Counted from the first letter of the stretch, positions 26,454 through 35,868 are shown. The stretch: 64,000 bases of DNA from Ureibacillus composti (GCA_030348875.1 JAUCEP010000002.1:2373001-2437000), one strand, 5' to 3'. The notes: generated from the letters alone by a model not told the origin. Numbers and translations are program-made.

Positions 26454-26725
26454 GGTAATGAAAGCAATGAAAAGACCTAATAAAATTAATATGATGCATC
26501 CCTCCTTTATTTGTACGGCTGTAATTCTAGTAAGTTCGCACTTTTCTTTTTCTTATATAAATACGGAAAACTTAGTCCAGAGAATGACTATCAAACGTCT
26601 TTGTTTTTTCAACAAATCCCCATCCTATCCAAATATAGGTTTATGTAGATTGACGGAAAATATTGGGAAAGGTTTCGAATATAAGTGGAGTTTTATTACT
26701 AACAGTGGTTTACAAAATGAAAACA

Positions 26726-26750
26726 GGCGCATTTCTTTGAGAAACGCGCC
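26726..26750 (-). terminator. Terminator of the TerC-family gene
   Basis: GGCGC (26726-26730) pairs with GCGCC (26746-26750), with an inner TTTC/GAAA; T-rich on the minus-strand 3' side. Confidence 0.6.
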
Positions 26751-26764
26751 CTGACGATTTACAT

Positions 26765-27535
26765 TTAAACTGCTTTATCTTTTGACTTATTTCCAGGAGC
26801 AAACCAACCGATTAGGGCAATTGCTACTAATACACCATAGAAAATTAGGGTCCACGTAGTGCTATGAGGGAAGTCATGATTCAACACACCAACGTCCTCA
26901 TGTGCTAAAGTAATGACAGCTAATTTGACACCAACCCATGCAACAATTGCATAAGCTGTCGTTTCCAATGCCGGACGCTTATCAAGTAGTCGTACAAACC
27001 ATGTTGCAGCAAATTTGATTAGGATGAGTCCAGCAATTCCTGCAAGAAGAACGATAATAAATTTTCCTCCATCCATACCACCAAAATTTCCAAGAGGGGA
27101 ATCTGGAAGACCTAAGGCAAGAGCAACTGCTGCTAAAATAGAGTCTACTGCAAAAGCAAGATCTGCTAATCCAATCTTAGCTACCGTTGCCCCAAAGCCT
27201 TTCCCTGCTGATTCTTTTTCATCGTCTTCATGAATATTCTTATTGTCTTTCCCGAATTTCGCTTGAATGACATGTTTTAATCCAAGATATAGAAGATATG
27301 CAGCTCCTATTGCCTGTATTTGCCAGACATTTGCAATAAAAGATATGGCAAAAAGTGCACCAAATCTGAAGAAGAATGCCAAAATAATTCCGTAACTTAT
27401 CGCTCTATTTTTCTGGTCTTCAGGTAAATGCTTAGCAATCACAGCAAGGACTAGGGCGTTATCAGCTGATAATAACCCTTCTAATCCTATTAGAATTAAC
27501 AATGTCCATGCATACTCTAACCAAATTGACTCCAT
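26765..27535 (-). CDS. TerC-family membrane protein
   Basis: 256 residues with about seven helices. The TerC hallmarks EGLLSADNALVLAVIAKHLP (helix 1, with SADN) and GLADLAFAVDSILAAVAL (helix 4, with the second acidic motif) are both present. Bacillus members (YceF/YkoY type) export Mn2+ and help metalate secreted enzymes; related proteins act in tellurite resistance. I looked for a yybP-ykoY manganese riboswitch upstream and did not find its conserved text. It is monocistronic. Confidence 0.88.
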   Translation of the reverse strand: MESIWLEYAWTLLILIGLEGLLSADNALVLAVIAKHLPEDQKNRAISYGIILAFFFRFGALFAISFIANVWQIQAIGAAYLLYLGLKHVIQAKFGKDNKNIHEDDEKESAGKGFGATVAKIGLADLAFAVDSILAAVALALGLPDSPLGNFGGMDGGKFIIVLLAGIAGLILIKFAATWFVRLLDKRPALETTAYAIVAWVGVKLAVITLAHEDVGVLNHDFPHSTTWTLIFYGVLVAIALIGWFAPGNKSKDKAV

Positions 27536-27679
27536 CTAATAATCCCCAATCTATAAATTGAATGACATGTAATAAAACCCGATAATGATAGGATTTCCTA
27601 GATAGTAAAAGGATATTCTTAGTGAAGATTGAATAAAAGTCTTAAAATAGCTCATTAACTCCATTGCGATTTAAAAATG

Positions 27680-27721
27680 AAAAAACGCAATTAAGCACGA
27701 TTATGCTCAAATGCGTTTTTT
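27680..27721. terminator. Bidirectional terminator-like hairpin
   Basis: AAAAACGCA (27681-27689) pairs with TGCGTTTTT (27712-27720), with an inner AAGCAC/GCTC region. It lies upstream of the TerC-family gene and isolates it. Confidence 0.65.
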
Positions 27722-27886
27722 CATTTCGTTTGATCAACAGTTCAGATCAGATGACTGAATGATTTCCGTTTAACCTATTTTCCAATAGAAAGATTAGATC
27801 CTCGTCCTGAAAATTTACCTTTCGCGGAGCCTGGTTAACCATTCGTCAAATCACATTATTGCCTTTATAGAATAATTTATACCTTA

Positions 27887-27951
27887 GGGACAGTAGGGAC
27901 AGGTACAATGTCCCTAGTTTTGGGACAAGGTACCTGTCCCCTATGTCCCGA
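27887..27951. repeat. GGGACAGG palindromic element, copy 2
   Basis: GGGACAGTAGGGACAGGTAC on the left mirrors GGTACCTGTCCCCTATGTCCC on the right. This copy is intergenic and not linked to a stop codon. Confidence 0.65.
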
Positions 27952-28102
27952 AATATTAAATCTTTCTTATGTTGGTTAATAATAGAAATGTTTTTGCAAT
28001 AAACTTGCCATGGACGTAACCAAATTATCACCTCCCTGTTCTTTTTCTCAGAAATTTCTATGTTACGATTACTAACAATTACAGAACTTGGAGGGCAAAT
28101 AT

Positions 28103-29077
28103 ATGTTTAAAAAAATGATGGCAATTGTACCGGTTGCTGTACTTTCCGTAACAGTAGGTGCAAATGTACAAGCTTCAACTATAACCGTACAAAAAGGTGA
28201 TACCTTATGGGATTTATCACGTGCAAATAATTCAACTGTTGAAACAATTCAAATGGCTAATCAATTAACTGGCGACCTAATACACCCTGGGGACGTCCTT
28301 ACTATTCCAAAAGAAAAACAATATTCAGTTAAAAAAGGTGACACATTATGGGATATCGCTCGTGAACATCAGGTAAGCGTTTCTCAACTAAAAGAATGGA
28401 ACCAACTACATACGGATCTCATTCAACCAGATTCAAATCTAGTAATCTTTGAAGGAGTAAAAGCTAGTAACGCTGTAGCAACTGATAAAAAGGTGAACAC
28501 TGTTGCTAAGGAAAATACTCCTAAAGTTACGTCTCCTTCTTCAAATACAGTGGCGCCAAAAGAAAGTGCACAAAAAGCTGTGAACCCTTCTACTAGTAAT
28601 GTAGAACCAAAGGAAACGGCTCCAAAAGTGGTCGCTCCTTCGGCAAGTACTACAGTACCAAAGGAATCTGCACCTAAAGCAGAAGCACCTTCTTCAAACA
28701 ATACAGCAGTAAAAGAAACTGCACCTAAAGCAGAAACAGCTGCGCCAAAAGAAATAGAAACGACAACTGACGCTCCATCAGCAAGTGTTAAGGAAATCGT
28801 CGTAGAAGCAACAGCTTATACAGCTTCTTGTGATGGCTGTTCAGGTATTACATCAACAGGAATTGACCTAAAAGCAAATCCAAATGCAAAAGTAATCTCT
28901 GTGGACCCATCTGTTATTCCACTTGGTAGTAAAGTGCACGTAGAAGGCTACGGTGAAGCAATTGCTGGAGATACTGGCGGGGCTATTAAAGGTAATAAAA
29001 TCGATGTCTTCGTTCCTACAAAACAAGATGCCATCGAATTTGGTAGAAAGACTTTAAAAGTAAAAGTATTAGATTAA
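28103..29077 (+). CDS. LysM-3D domain cell-wall protein (YocH type)
   Basis: 324 residues from the ATG at 28103 (GGAGGG 7-8 nt upstream). Signal peptide to about residue 24 (...GANVQAS). Two LysM domains (about 26-67 and 70-112, each with KGDTLWD) bind peptidoglycan. A Pro/Lys/Ala/Ser-rich spacer with repeats of the type APKESAPKAEAPSS follows (about 120-235). The C-terminal 3D domain (VEATAYTASCDGCSGITSTG, DPSVIPLGSKV, AGDTGGAIKGNKID) is of the MltA/RpfB type. It is a likely secreted wall hydrolase or autolysin, as for YocH. Confidence 0.9.
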   Translation: MFKKMMAIVPVAVLSVTVGANVQASTITVQKGDTLWDLSRANNSTVETIQMANQLTGDLIHPGDVLTIPKEKQYSVKKGDTLWDIAREHQVSVSQLKEWNQLHTDLIQPDSNLVIFEGVKASNAVATDKKVNTVAKENTPKVTSPSSNTVAPKESAQKAVNPSTSNVEPKETAPKVVAPSASTTVPKESAPKAEAPSSNNTAVKETAPKAETAAPKEIETTTDAPSASVKEIVVEATAYTASCDGCSGITSTGIDLKANPNAKVISVDPSVIPLGSKVHVEGYGEAIAGDTGGAIKGNKIDVFVPTKQDAIEFGRKTLKVKVLD

Positions 29078-29137
29078 TAGCCATAGAACTCTTCTTTGAA
29101 GTTTTATCATACGGCTAAACAATATGAACAAGCAAAA

Positions 29138-29507
29138 GGGGCTGGGACAAAACAAAAGCACTATTTTTCTCAAGAGGAAAAATGGTGCTTTTTTGATATT
29201 CCAGTATAATAAGTAGAAAACATTCTAATCGGAATTCTTATAAAGTTTATGCTGAGAGCGGACTAAGCACACAAGCCGTAAAGCCATGTTGAAACATGTC
29301 TTTTCGACTTGTCTTTGTGCTTTGTGTAAGGTCCGCTCACATAAAATATGGGCTTCTAAATGTTCCGGAGATTTTGCGCGGCTTACAGTGGTAGGCCGCG
29401 GTTTCTGGAGAGTGGCTAACACTTATTGCTCTCAAATTACCAAGTATCAAAATCTTATTATAGAGAATAGTGGCTTTCCTTAAAAACTCTATTAATGTCC
29501 CAGCCTC
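29138..29507 (+). repeat. Structured dispersed element, copy B (370 bp, complete)
   Basis: Bounded by GGGGCTGGGACA (29138-29149) and TGTCCCAGCCTC (29496-29507) as terminal inverted repeats. Inside, in order: a terminator-like hairpin (AGCAC.ATTTTTC with GGAAAAAT.GTGCT, about 29158-29192); a long stem closed by GAGCGGAC (29256-29263) and GTCCGCTC (29331-29338) with inner arms CATGT/ACATG; and a hairpin GCGGCTTAC/GTAGGCCGC. No coding frame of note. Copies A and C share the layout. Confidence 0.75.
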
Positions 29508-29609
29508 TTTATTTATTTTCCTCATCAACTAACGCATCTATTAGAATACCCTAGCACTATTGCATCTAATGATTCCACTTTTACAGAACATTAATATCTT
29601 CTAGCCTAA

Positions 29610-30377
29610 TTAACTAGTAATAGAACTTTTAAATTCCTCTAATAGTTGCTTTGCCCCTTGATGTATAAACACGGCATCGATCCCGCCTAATAAGAAACGA
29701 AAGCCTAAATCAATATGTTTTTTCATTAGATAAGGTTGCGTCATAATTCCAGGTACAATGTTATGTTTTTTACAAGCATCTAATACTTTTGAATAAGCAG
29801 CTTGCATATCAGGATGATCTAGTTCACCCTTTACGCCCATGGAAACCGAAAGATCCATAGGGCCGATAAACACCACATCGATCCCAGGTACAGAAAGAAT
29901 TTCATCAATATTTTCAACAGCTTTAACATGTTCAACTTGTAGGATGACCAACAGTTCCTCTTTAGCATATTCCCAGTAACTTTCAGTATTAATACCAAAT
30001 AAACTTGCACGCCCTGCGCCAAAACCACGAATGCCATTTGGTGGGTAGTGACAATATTGGATTGCACGCTCTGCTTCTTCTTTAGAGTTGATCATTGGTA
30101 TCATGATCCCAGCGGCTCCAGTATCAAGCCCCTGTTTGACCATTGTGAGATCATTCCATGGAACTCGTAACAATGGCGTTGTTTGCGTGTATTTAATTTG
30201 AGAAATCATCTTTCCAGCCGTTTCAAATCCCATTGCTCCATGTTCACCATCAATCATAATCATGTCGCAACCTACATTTGCAAGTATTTCTGCAGTATCT
30301 GTACTTGCTGTCATCATAAAGGGACCATAAACACACTTTCCTGATTTCAACTTTTCCTTTAAAGAATTTTTCATCAT
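29610..30377 (-). CDS. HpcH/HpaI-family aldolase
   Basis: 255 residues, a TIM barrel of the class II pyruvate aldolase family. Conserved text: MIDGEHGAMGFE (catalytic His region), LLRVPWND (substrate Arg), QVEHVKAVENIDEIL and VFIGPMDLSVSMG (metal-site region). Members cleave 2-keto-3-deoxyglucarate, 4-hydroxy-2-oxoheptanedioate and similar acids to pyruvate and an aldehyde. It lies 103 bp after an MHS-type carrier gene, in a cluster with IclR and iron alcohol dehydrogenase, so it probably finishes a catabolic route. AGGAG lies 8 nt before the ATG at 30377. Confidence 0.88.
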   Translation of the reverse strand: MMKNSLKEKLKSGKCVYGPFMMTASTDTAEILANVGCDMIMIDGEHGAMGFETAGKMISQIKYTQTTPLLRVPWNDLTMVKQGLDTGAAGIMIPMINSKEEAERAIQYCHYPPNGIRGFGAGRASLFGINTESYWEYAKEELLVILQVEHVKAVENIDEILSVPGIDVVFIGPMDLSVSMGVKGELDHPDMQAAYSKVLDACKKHNIVPGIMTQPYLMKKHIDLGFRFLLGGIDAVFIHQGAKQLLEEFKSSITS

Positions 30378-30480
30378 ATCCAATTCTCCTTCTATGTTCC
30401 CCTTCATAATGAATTACTAAAATTGCTCTAGAGAGACTATCCCTAGAGCAATATTTCAAAAAATGATGGATAATTCACAA

Positions 30481-31842
30481 TCAATCGTCTAGGTCTCTAC
30501 CTGTCATGTCTCTAGTAAATAATATTGCGATTAGCGAGACAATTGCAGCTAACATGATAAATATTCCAACCGCTACATAGTTGTTATTGTAATTTGCCAG
30601 TAAAGCAGTAGCAATAAGAGGTGCAGGCCCTCCCACAACAGCGGCTCCAATCTGATAACCAAGGGAAATTCCTGTATACCTTACGTTTGCACTAAAGCTT
30701 TCTGCAAAGAGTGTACCTAATATAGCTCCATACATTGGCCAAATAATTGCAAATCCTATTATGATAGCCAGAGTTAAAGCAAAAGTAGTTTTAAAGGATA
30801 AAATCCAGAAATAAGGAATTGCATAGAGAAATATTGCAATAGTACCGGCCATAAACATCTTTTTACGACCAATACGGTCAGATATTGCACCAACAAGCAT
30901 CATGATTGGTATTGCTAATATGGCAGCAATTAAAATCCCGTTTAATACTGTACTATTATCGTAACCTACAGTTCCCACAGCGTAAGAGATTGTAAAGGTT
31001 GCAAAAATAAAGAACGTTGATGTTTCAACAAATTTTGCCCCGATTGTTGTCAGCACTGCACGCCAATGTTTCGTCAGCGTTTCAAATAACGGAACTTTTA
31101 CTGTATTTCCAGATGAAGCTACTTTTTTGAATGAAGGAGTTTCCCCCACTCCATTTCTAATCCACAAACCAACCACTACAAGAACAACACTAGCTATAAA
31201 TGGAATTCTCCATCCATAACTTAAGAAAGCTTCTTCAGATAAGAGATTAGTCAATAATGAAGCAGAAAGAGATGCCAAACTGATCCCAATCATCGCACCT
31301 ATTTGCGGGATGCTTCCGTAAAAACCGCGTTTCTTTTTTGGTGCGTATTCAACTGCTAGTAAAAGTCCTCCACCCCATTCTCCTCCAAGCGACAACCCTT
31401 GAAGTAGTCTCAAGAAGATCAGCAATATTGGAGCCAAGAGACCTACCGTTTGATAATTAGGCAATAAGCCCATAGCAACTGTAGAACCACCCATTATACT
31501 TAAAGTGATAATCAACGTTTTTTTACGGCCTATGCGGTCACCTATATGACTAAATAATACGCCACCAAGAGGACGTACAAAAAATGCTAATGCAAATGAT
31601 GCATAAGTAAGCATCAAGCTAATATAAGGATCATCGGATGGAAAAAAGATTTTATTAAATACTAATGCTGACATCGTTCCATAGAGGAAGAAATCATACC
31701 ACTCAATTGAACTCCCAATTGCACTTGCAACGAGGGCTTTAACTCTTGTCCGATTATCGATTGTTTCTACCGAATCGTTTTCTACTTGATTGTTCTTTAC
31801 TACAGCGTCTTCAACTAGTAATGTATTAGACTTTTGATCCAA
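30481..31842 (-). CDS. MHS-family MFS transporter (metabolite:H+ symporter)
   Basis: 453 residues from the TTG at 31842 (GGGAG upstream). 12 helices. SSIEWYDFFLYGTMSALVF in helix 1, FVRPLGGVLFSHIGDRIGRKKTL (motif A) and RLLQGLSLGGEWGGGLLLAVEY are diagnostic of the MHS group (ShiA, KgtP and ProP relatives). These import organic acids or betaines with protons. The following aldolase gene suggests the substrate is a hydroxy- or oxo-acid. Confidence 0.88.
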   Translation of the reverse strand: MDQKSNTLLVEDAVVKNNQVENDSVETIDNRTRVKALVASAIGSSIEWYDFFLYGTMSALVFNKIFFPSDDPYISLMLTYASFALAFFVRPLGGVLFSHIGDRIGRKKTLIITLSIMGGSTVAMGLLPNYQTVGLLAPILLIFLRLLQGLSLGGEWGGGLLLAVEYAPKKKRGFYGSIPQIGAMIGISLASLSASLLTNLLSEEAFLSYGWRIPFIASVVLVVVGLWIRNGVGETPSFKKVASSGNTVKVPLFETLTKHWRAVLTTIGAKFVETSTFFIFATFTISYAVGTVGYDNSTVLNGILIAAILAIPIMMLVGAISDRIGRKKMFMAGTIAIFLYAIPYFWILSFKTTFALTLAIIIGFAIIWPMYGAILGTLFAESFSANVRYTGISLGYQIGAAVVGGPAPLIATALLANYNNNYVAVGIFIMLAAIVSLIAILFTRDMTGRDLDD

Positions 31843-32240
31843 CCCTATCACTCCCTTTATTAAAATCATATTTTCTTAGATTTATAAGCTTCTATTTGCA
31901 CTTCCTGTTTAATTAAATAAATACTTAACTAACAGCAAGGGCAATGATCATAATAAGTACATCAAACAAATACCCTAATATTCAGTTAATTATTAAAACA
32001 ATATGTTATATTAAAGCACTCTATTATTTAATAACCTATAAGCTGATGGAAAGATTATTTTTAAAGCTCGTATCTAGCAATTCATGGAGTTTTTAAATTT
32101 GAATCATTTCTTTACCTAGTCTTTTTTGTACAGAATAACTAATTGAAGCGGTTACATTTCCTTGATTATGAAATATTGGAGCAGTTATACATTAACTCTC
32201 CCAATATTAAAGACTTAATAAGATTTGGGTTCTATTACCG
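31843..32240 (-). pseudogene. Upstream region of the carrier with an IclR-type C-terminal remnant
   Basis: At 32093-32190 the minus strand reads ITAPIFHNQGNVTASIS then ...RLGKEMIQI and stop. This matches the conserved C-terminal effector region of IclR proteins (API(F/Y)...G.(V/I).A..S). No N-terminal part is present. It sits just after an intact IclR gene, so it is probably the leftover of a second regulator. Positions 31843-32092 show only A/T-rich promoter-like sequence. Confidence 0.5.
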
Positions 32241-33017
32241 TCAAACTTTGTGGTCAATTTTACTTTCGTAGCCGTTTAAATAGGATATTCTTTGACTTAG
32301 TCTTATAATTTCTTCACGTGCAATTTCATGCTTCATTTCCCATTTGTCTGTTAGCATTGCAGTACTCACACCTGCAATGATTTCTCCATCAGCATTATAA
32401 ATAGGACACGCAACACAATGAAATCCTACTGCAGATTCTTGATGCTCTTCTATATAGCCACGAAGTTTAGCTTCTTGTAAATTTTCAAAGAGTTCATTTA
32501 AATTAGTAATTGTATATGGGGTTACTGATTCTAAACCATTTGGAAACAATTTTTCTAACTCTTCATAGGTTTTATTTAATAATTGAATCTTCCCAACAGA
32601 AGTACTATGTGATGGAAATAACACACCTGGATACGTTACTAAATCATACGTTGATGATCCTTTGATTTTTGCTAAATACATTACTTCGTTTCCTTGTGAA
32701 ACGCCCAATTGAATATGCTCATCAATAATTGGCAATGATTTTTTTGCTTCAATCTGAAACAAATTAATTATTTCTAAGTCTTTAAAATAATGATGGCCGA
32801 ACTGTCCTAGAACTGGTCCTAATTTATATTCATCTTGTTCATCTTTTACTAACCAATTTAATTGTTCTAATGTACGTAATAAGTTGAAACACGAACTCTT
32901 ACTAATGTCCAATTCTTTTGATATATCTATTAAACGTAATGATCCTTGATGTTTTGTTACCATTCTCAGAATCCTGTCGACTTTAATTAATGACGGAACT
33001 TGATATTCCTTTTTCAT
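32241..33017 (-). CDS. IclR-family transcription regulator
   Basis: 258 residues from the ATG at 33017 (AGGTGG upstream). N-terminal winged helix (about 10-70, LRLIDISKELDISKSSCFNLLRTLEQLNWL) and C-terminal effector domain with HSTSVGKIQLL and VACPIYNADGEIIAGVSTAML. IclR proteins sense small organic acids and control catabolic genes. It lies between the iron alcohol dehydrogenase and the MHS carrier and should control the cluster 29610-34250. Confidence 0.88.
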   Translation of the reverse strand: MKKEYQVPSLIKVDRILRMVTKHQGSLRLIDISKELDISKSSCFNLLRTLEQLNWLVKDEQDEYKLGPVLGQFGHHYFKDLEIINLFQIEAKKSLPIIDEHIQLGVSQGNEVMYLAKIKGSSTYDLVTYPGVLFPSHSTSVGKIQLLNKTYEELEKLFPNGLESVTPYTITNLNELFENLQEAKLRGYIEEHQESAVGFHCVACPIYNADGEIIAGVSTAMLTDKWEMKHEIAREEIIRLSQRISYLNGYESKIDHKV

Positions 33018-33062
33018 ATTAACCACCTAAGAGAACTAATAAATTTTGAGGGAAAATAACTC

Positions 33063-34250
33063 TTATTTACTAACCTCTAGTAAATTTAAATTCCCATAAT
33101 ATGAATCTTCAATAATTTTCTTAACATCCGCAGCATTTGTTAACATTGGATTCACTTTGATATTTCCACTACGTAAAGAATCTCTAATAAGTGTTTCAAT
33201 TGAGTCCAGATTCACTCCTAATTCTTTTGTTGTTTTTGGTATGTCTAACTGTTTATTTAACTCAACTATACGTTCAATCACTTTGTATGCGTTCTCATTA
33301 TTTGATAACTTTTCATCGTATACGCTCATCGCTTTTGCAATATCACAATACTTTTCTACTGCAGCTAGTAAATTAAATTCTAAAACGTAAGGTAATAAAA
33401 CTGCATTTGCAAATCCATGGGGGATATCAAATAATCCGCCGAATGATTGAGAAATGGCATGTACATTTCCTAAGCGTGTTTGTGAAAAACATAATCCTGC
33501 TAACATAGATGCCTCTAATAAATTCGTACGACTTTCTATGTCGTTACCACGTATATATGCATTTAAGATGTTGTCATTTATTAGTTTGATCGCTTTTAAT
33601 GCCATCTCTGATACGACACCATTATTTTGCTTAGATAAATATGATTCAATCGCATGTGTTAAAGCATCTATACCGGTTGAACTTGTAATCGATTTTGGAC
33701 ATTCTAAAGTTAATATTGGATCCACAATCGCATATGTTGGGAAAATTTTCTCGCTTATTACAGCTACTTTAAATAACGTTGATTCGTCAGTAATAATTGT
33801 AGAAGCTGTTACTTCACTACCTGTCCCAGCAGTTGTCGGAATAGCAATGGTCTCGACAGGTTGGTTTGGTATGTTTCCAACCCCTTCGTAATCCAAAATA
33901 TCTCCTGAATTCTTTAACATTACTGCTATGGCCTTTGCCGTATCTATACTACTTCCTCCACCGACAGCGATGATGAAATCTATTTTATTCTTAGTAGCAA
34001 AATCTACCCCCTTTTTAATAGTTGCAGATTTTGGATTCGGTTCCACCTCAGAAAATACTTGATATCCAAATCCCTTTGAATCAAAAATGTTCGTTATCTT
34101 TTTGAGTATCCCAGCTGAAATAATCCCCTGATCCGTTACAATTAAAAAATTTCTTTCACTATATGAATCTAGAATATTGCCTAGTTCATTTAGTGAATTT
34201 TGCCCGAAGACTACTCTTGTAGGCATATAAAAATTATAAATATTATACAT
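33063..34250 (-). CDS. Iron-containing alcohol dehydrogenase
   Basis: 395 residues. NAD-binding GGGSSIDTAKA (about 97-107), TAGTGSEVT, and the metal-ligand region with GIDALTHAIESY and IPHGFANAVLLPYVLEFN (conserved Asp/His residues). The class III family reduces aldehydes or oxidises alcohols and hydroxy-acids with Fe2+. It is the first gene of the run 34250 to 29610, so it could reduce the aldehyde released by the aldolase or oxidise the imported hydroxy-acid. GGGGGATG precedes the start. Confidence 0.9.
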   Translation of the reverse strand: MYNIYNFYMPTRVVFGQNSLNELGNILDSYSERNFLIVTDQGIISAGILKKITNIFDSKGFGYQVFSEVEPNPKSATIKKGVDFATKNKIDFIIAVGGGSSIDTAKAIAVMLKNSGDILDYEGVGNIPNQPVETIAIPTTAGTGSEVTASTIITDESTLFKVAVISEKIFPTYAIVDPILTLECPKSITSSTGIDALTHAIESYLSKQNNGVVSEMALKAIKLINDNILNAYIRGNDIESRTNLLEASMLAGLCFSQTRLGNVHAISQSFGGLFDIPHGFANAVLLPYVLEFNLLAAVEKYCDIAKAMSVYDEKLSNNENAYKVIERIVELNKQLDIPKTTKELGVNLDSIETLIRDSLRSGNIKVNPMLTNAADVKKIIEDSYYGNLNLLEVSK

Positions 34251-34441
34251 TTAACATCCCCCTCTTCGTTCAACGCATTGAACCAATTACAATATACTGA
34301 ACTACAGGGAAATAATAACATTTTCCAAACATCAAAATCAACAATATTTTTAATTTTCTAAAATTTTAGTAAAATAACATATATCGATATTATCTTGACT
34401 ATACTTTCATTGATTACATGGTAGTAAATTTATAAAAATTT

Positions 34442-34486
34442 AAAACACCATTTTGAGCGAGAAATCTTGCTTCAAAATGGTGTTTT
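34442..34486. terminator. Bidirectional terminator
   Basis: A perfect 15-bp stem, AAAACACCATTTTGA (34442-34456) with TCAAAATGGTGTTTT (34472-34486), downstream of the minus-strand efflux gene. Confidence 0.85.
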
Positions 34487-34565
34487 TATTTAATGTTTAA
34501 CTCTTTTTATTATCAATTCTTTTGCCTATCTAACCTATATAGATTTGGGCCCTTTTTTCATCAAT

Positions 34566-35762
34566 TTAACTATTTGCTACCTCTATCCTTCTTTCTTTCG
34601 TGCAATCCGAAGTCGGTTTTTTCCAAAAGTATGTGATGATGATCCCGAATACTAATATTACTGCCGCGAAGTAGTAAGGATAATCAATATCTATATCAAA
34701 TAACATCCCACCTAAAATGGGACCACTTATATTCGCTAAACTCGTAAACATCGAGTTCATTCCACCCACGAAGCCTTGTTCGTTCCCCGCAATGTTTGAA
34801 AGGTATGATGTAACTGCAGGTCTGAATAGATCAAACCCTACAAATACAATAAATGTAACAAGTAAAATAGAAAAATATGAATGAACAACCGTCATTAAAT
34901 AAACAAGCAAAGCGGACACGACTAAACTGTATCGAATCAGTTTAATTTCACCCCAGATGCGTGTAAGTCGATCAAATAAAACAACCTGTGAAACAGCACC
35001 CAAAATGGCACTACCAGTAATGACAATTGCGATATCGCTCGGTCTAAATTGGAATTTATGGTCCACAAATAGACTAAAAAATGATTCAAATGCTGCCAAT
35101 CCAAATGAGGCAATGAATATTAAAATAAAGGCAAGTAAATACTTCGGTTCCATAATACGCTTCATCCCACTCTTACTTTCTGAATCTTGCTCACTGTTTT
35201 CCTCAGTACGAACGGGCTCAGATAATAAAATAATAGAAAGTATCGCCGCAACTGTACCAAGTCCCCCTGCAAAGTAGAATGGTACACGCGTTCCAAGTTC
35301 TGCTAAAAAGCCACCTATACCCGGACCAATAATAAACCCTGTACTAATGGCAGCTGACATATATCCGAGTGCTTTCGGACGATTGTCAGTATTGGTAATA
35401 TCCGCAATAAATGCTGTAACAGCAGGCATAATAAACGCTGCACTGATTCCCCCTAAAACGCGAGAAACGAAAAGAAGTTCAATTTCACGACTCAATCCAA
35501 ATACAAACTCAGAGATCCCAAAAATAAATAAACCTATGAAAATCATAATTTTTCTACCAAATCGATCGACTGCTTTTCCCGCAAATGGTGACACAATCAG
35601 TTGAGCAATGGCAAATGTCGCTGTTAAATACCCCACTGTTGTTCCGGTAATACCTAATTCATTCATCAATGTCGGTAATACGGGTATCACAAGACCAATT
35701 CCCATAAAAGCTATGAATAAATTCATCAATAATAATGTTAAAGTAACTTTCTGATTTCCCAT
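34566..35762 (-). CDS. MFS multidrug efflux transporter (Bmr/Blt/NorA type)
   Basis: 398 residues with 12 helices. Motif A GKAVDRFGRKIMIFIGL in loop 2-3, MSAAISTGFIIGPGIGGFL (antiporter motif C, GxxxGPxxGG) in helix 5, and the family start LLLMNLFIAFMGIGLVIPVLPTLM are typical of Bacillus Bmr/Blt. These export cationic drugs by proton exchange. The divergent MerR regulator and the 19-bp-spaced promoter make the pair the equivalent of blt/bltR. Confidence 0.9.
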   Translation of the reverse strand: MGNQKVTLTLLLMNLFIAFMGIGLVIPVLPTLMNELGITGTTVGYLTATFAIAQLIVSPFAGKAVDRFGRKIMIFIGLFIFGISEFVFGLSREIELLFVSRVLGGISAAFIMPAVTAFIADITNTDNRPKALGYMSAAISTGFIIGPGIGGFLAELGTRVPFYFAGGLGTVAAILSIILLSEPVRTEENSEQDSESKSGMKRIMEPKYLLAFILIFIASFGLAAFESFFSLFVDHKFQFRPSDIAIVITGSAILGAVSQVVLFDRLTRIWGEIKLIRYSLVVSALLVYLMTVVHSYFSILLVTFIVFVGFDLFRPAVTSYLSNIAGNEQGFVGGMNSMFTSLANISGPILGGMLFDIDIDYPYYFAAVILVFGIIITYFWKKPTSDCTKERRIEVANS

Positions 35763-35819
35763 CTTTCACAATCTCCTTAACTACAAAACTCATATAGTTA
35801 TCATTTGTTTACTTTAAAC

Positions 35820-35850
35820 ATCCTAGTGTATATAGTAACTATATAGTCAA
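35820..35850 (-). promoter_or_regulatory. MerR-type promoter with 19-bp spacer and dyad
   Basis: For the efflux gene, -35 TTGACT (35845-35850) and -10 TAGGAT (35820-35825) are 19 bp apart. The dyad TATATAGT-A-ACTATATA (35829-35845) fills the spacer. A 19-bp spacer with a central dyad is the hallmark of MerR-activated promoters. Confidence 0.85.
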
Positions 35851-35868
35851 GGGTGGTGCTGTAAAAAA

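Noticed and set aside
27536..27680. yybP-ykoY manganese riboswitch before the TerC-family gene
   Set aside because: The conserved riboswitch text was not found in the upstream region; only a separate terminator hairpin is present.
27846..28031. 61-residue minus-strand open frame
   Set aside because: It runs through a GGGACAGG palindrome, has no ribosome-binding site and no protein-like composition.
28050..28085. WalR box before the LysM-3D gene
   Set aside because: TGTTAC-GATTA-CTAACA is an inverted, not a direct, repeat, so it does not match the TGTWAH-N5-TGTWAH consensus.
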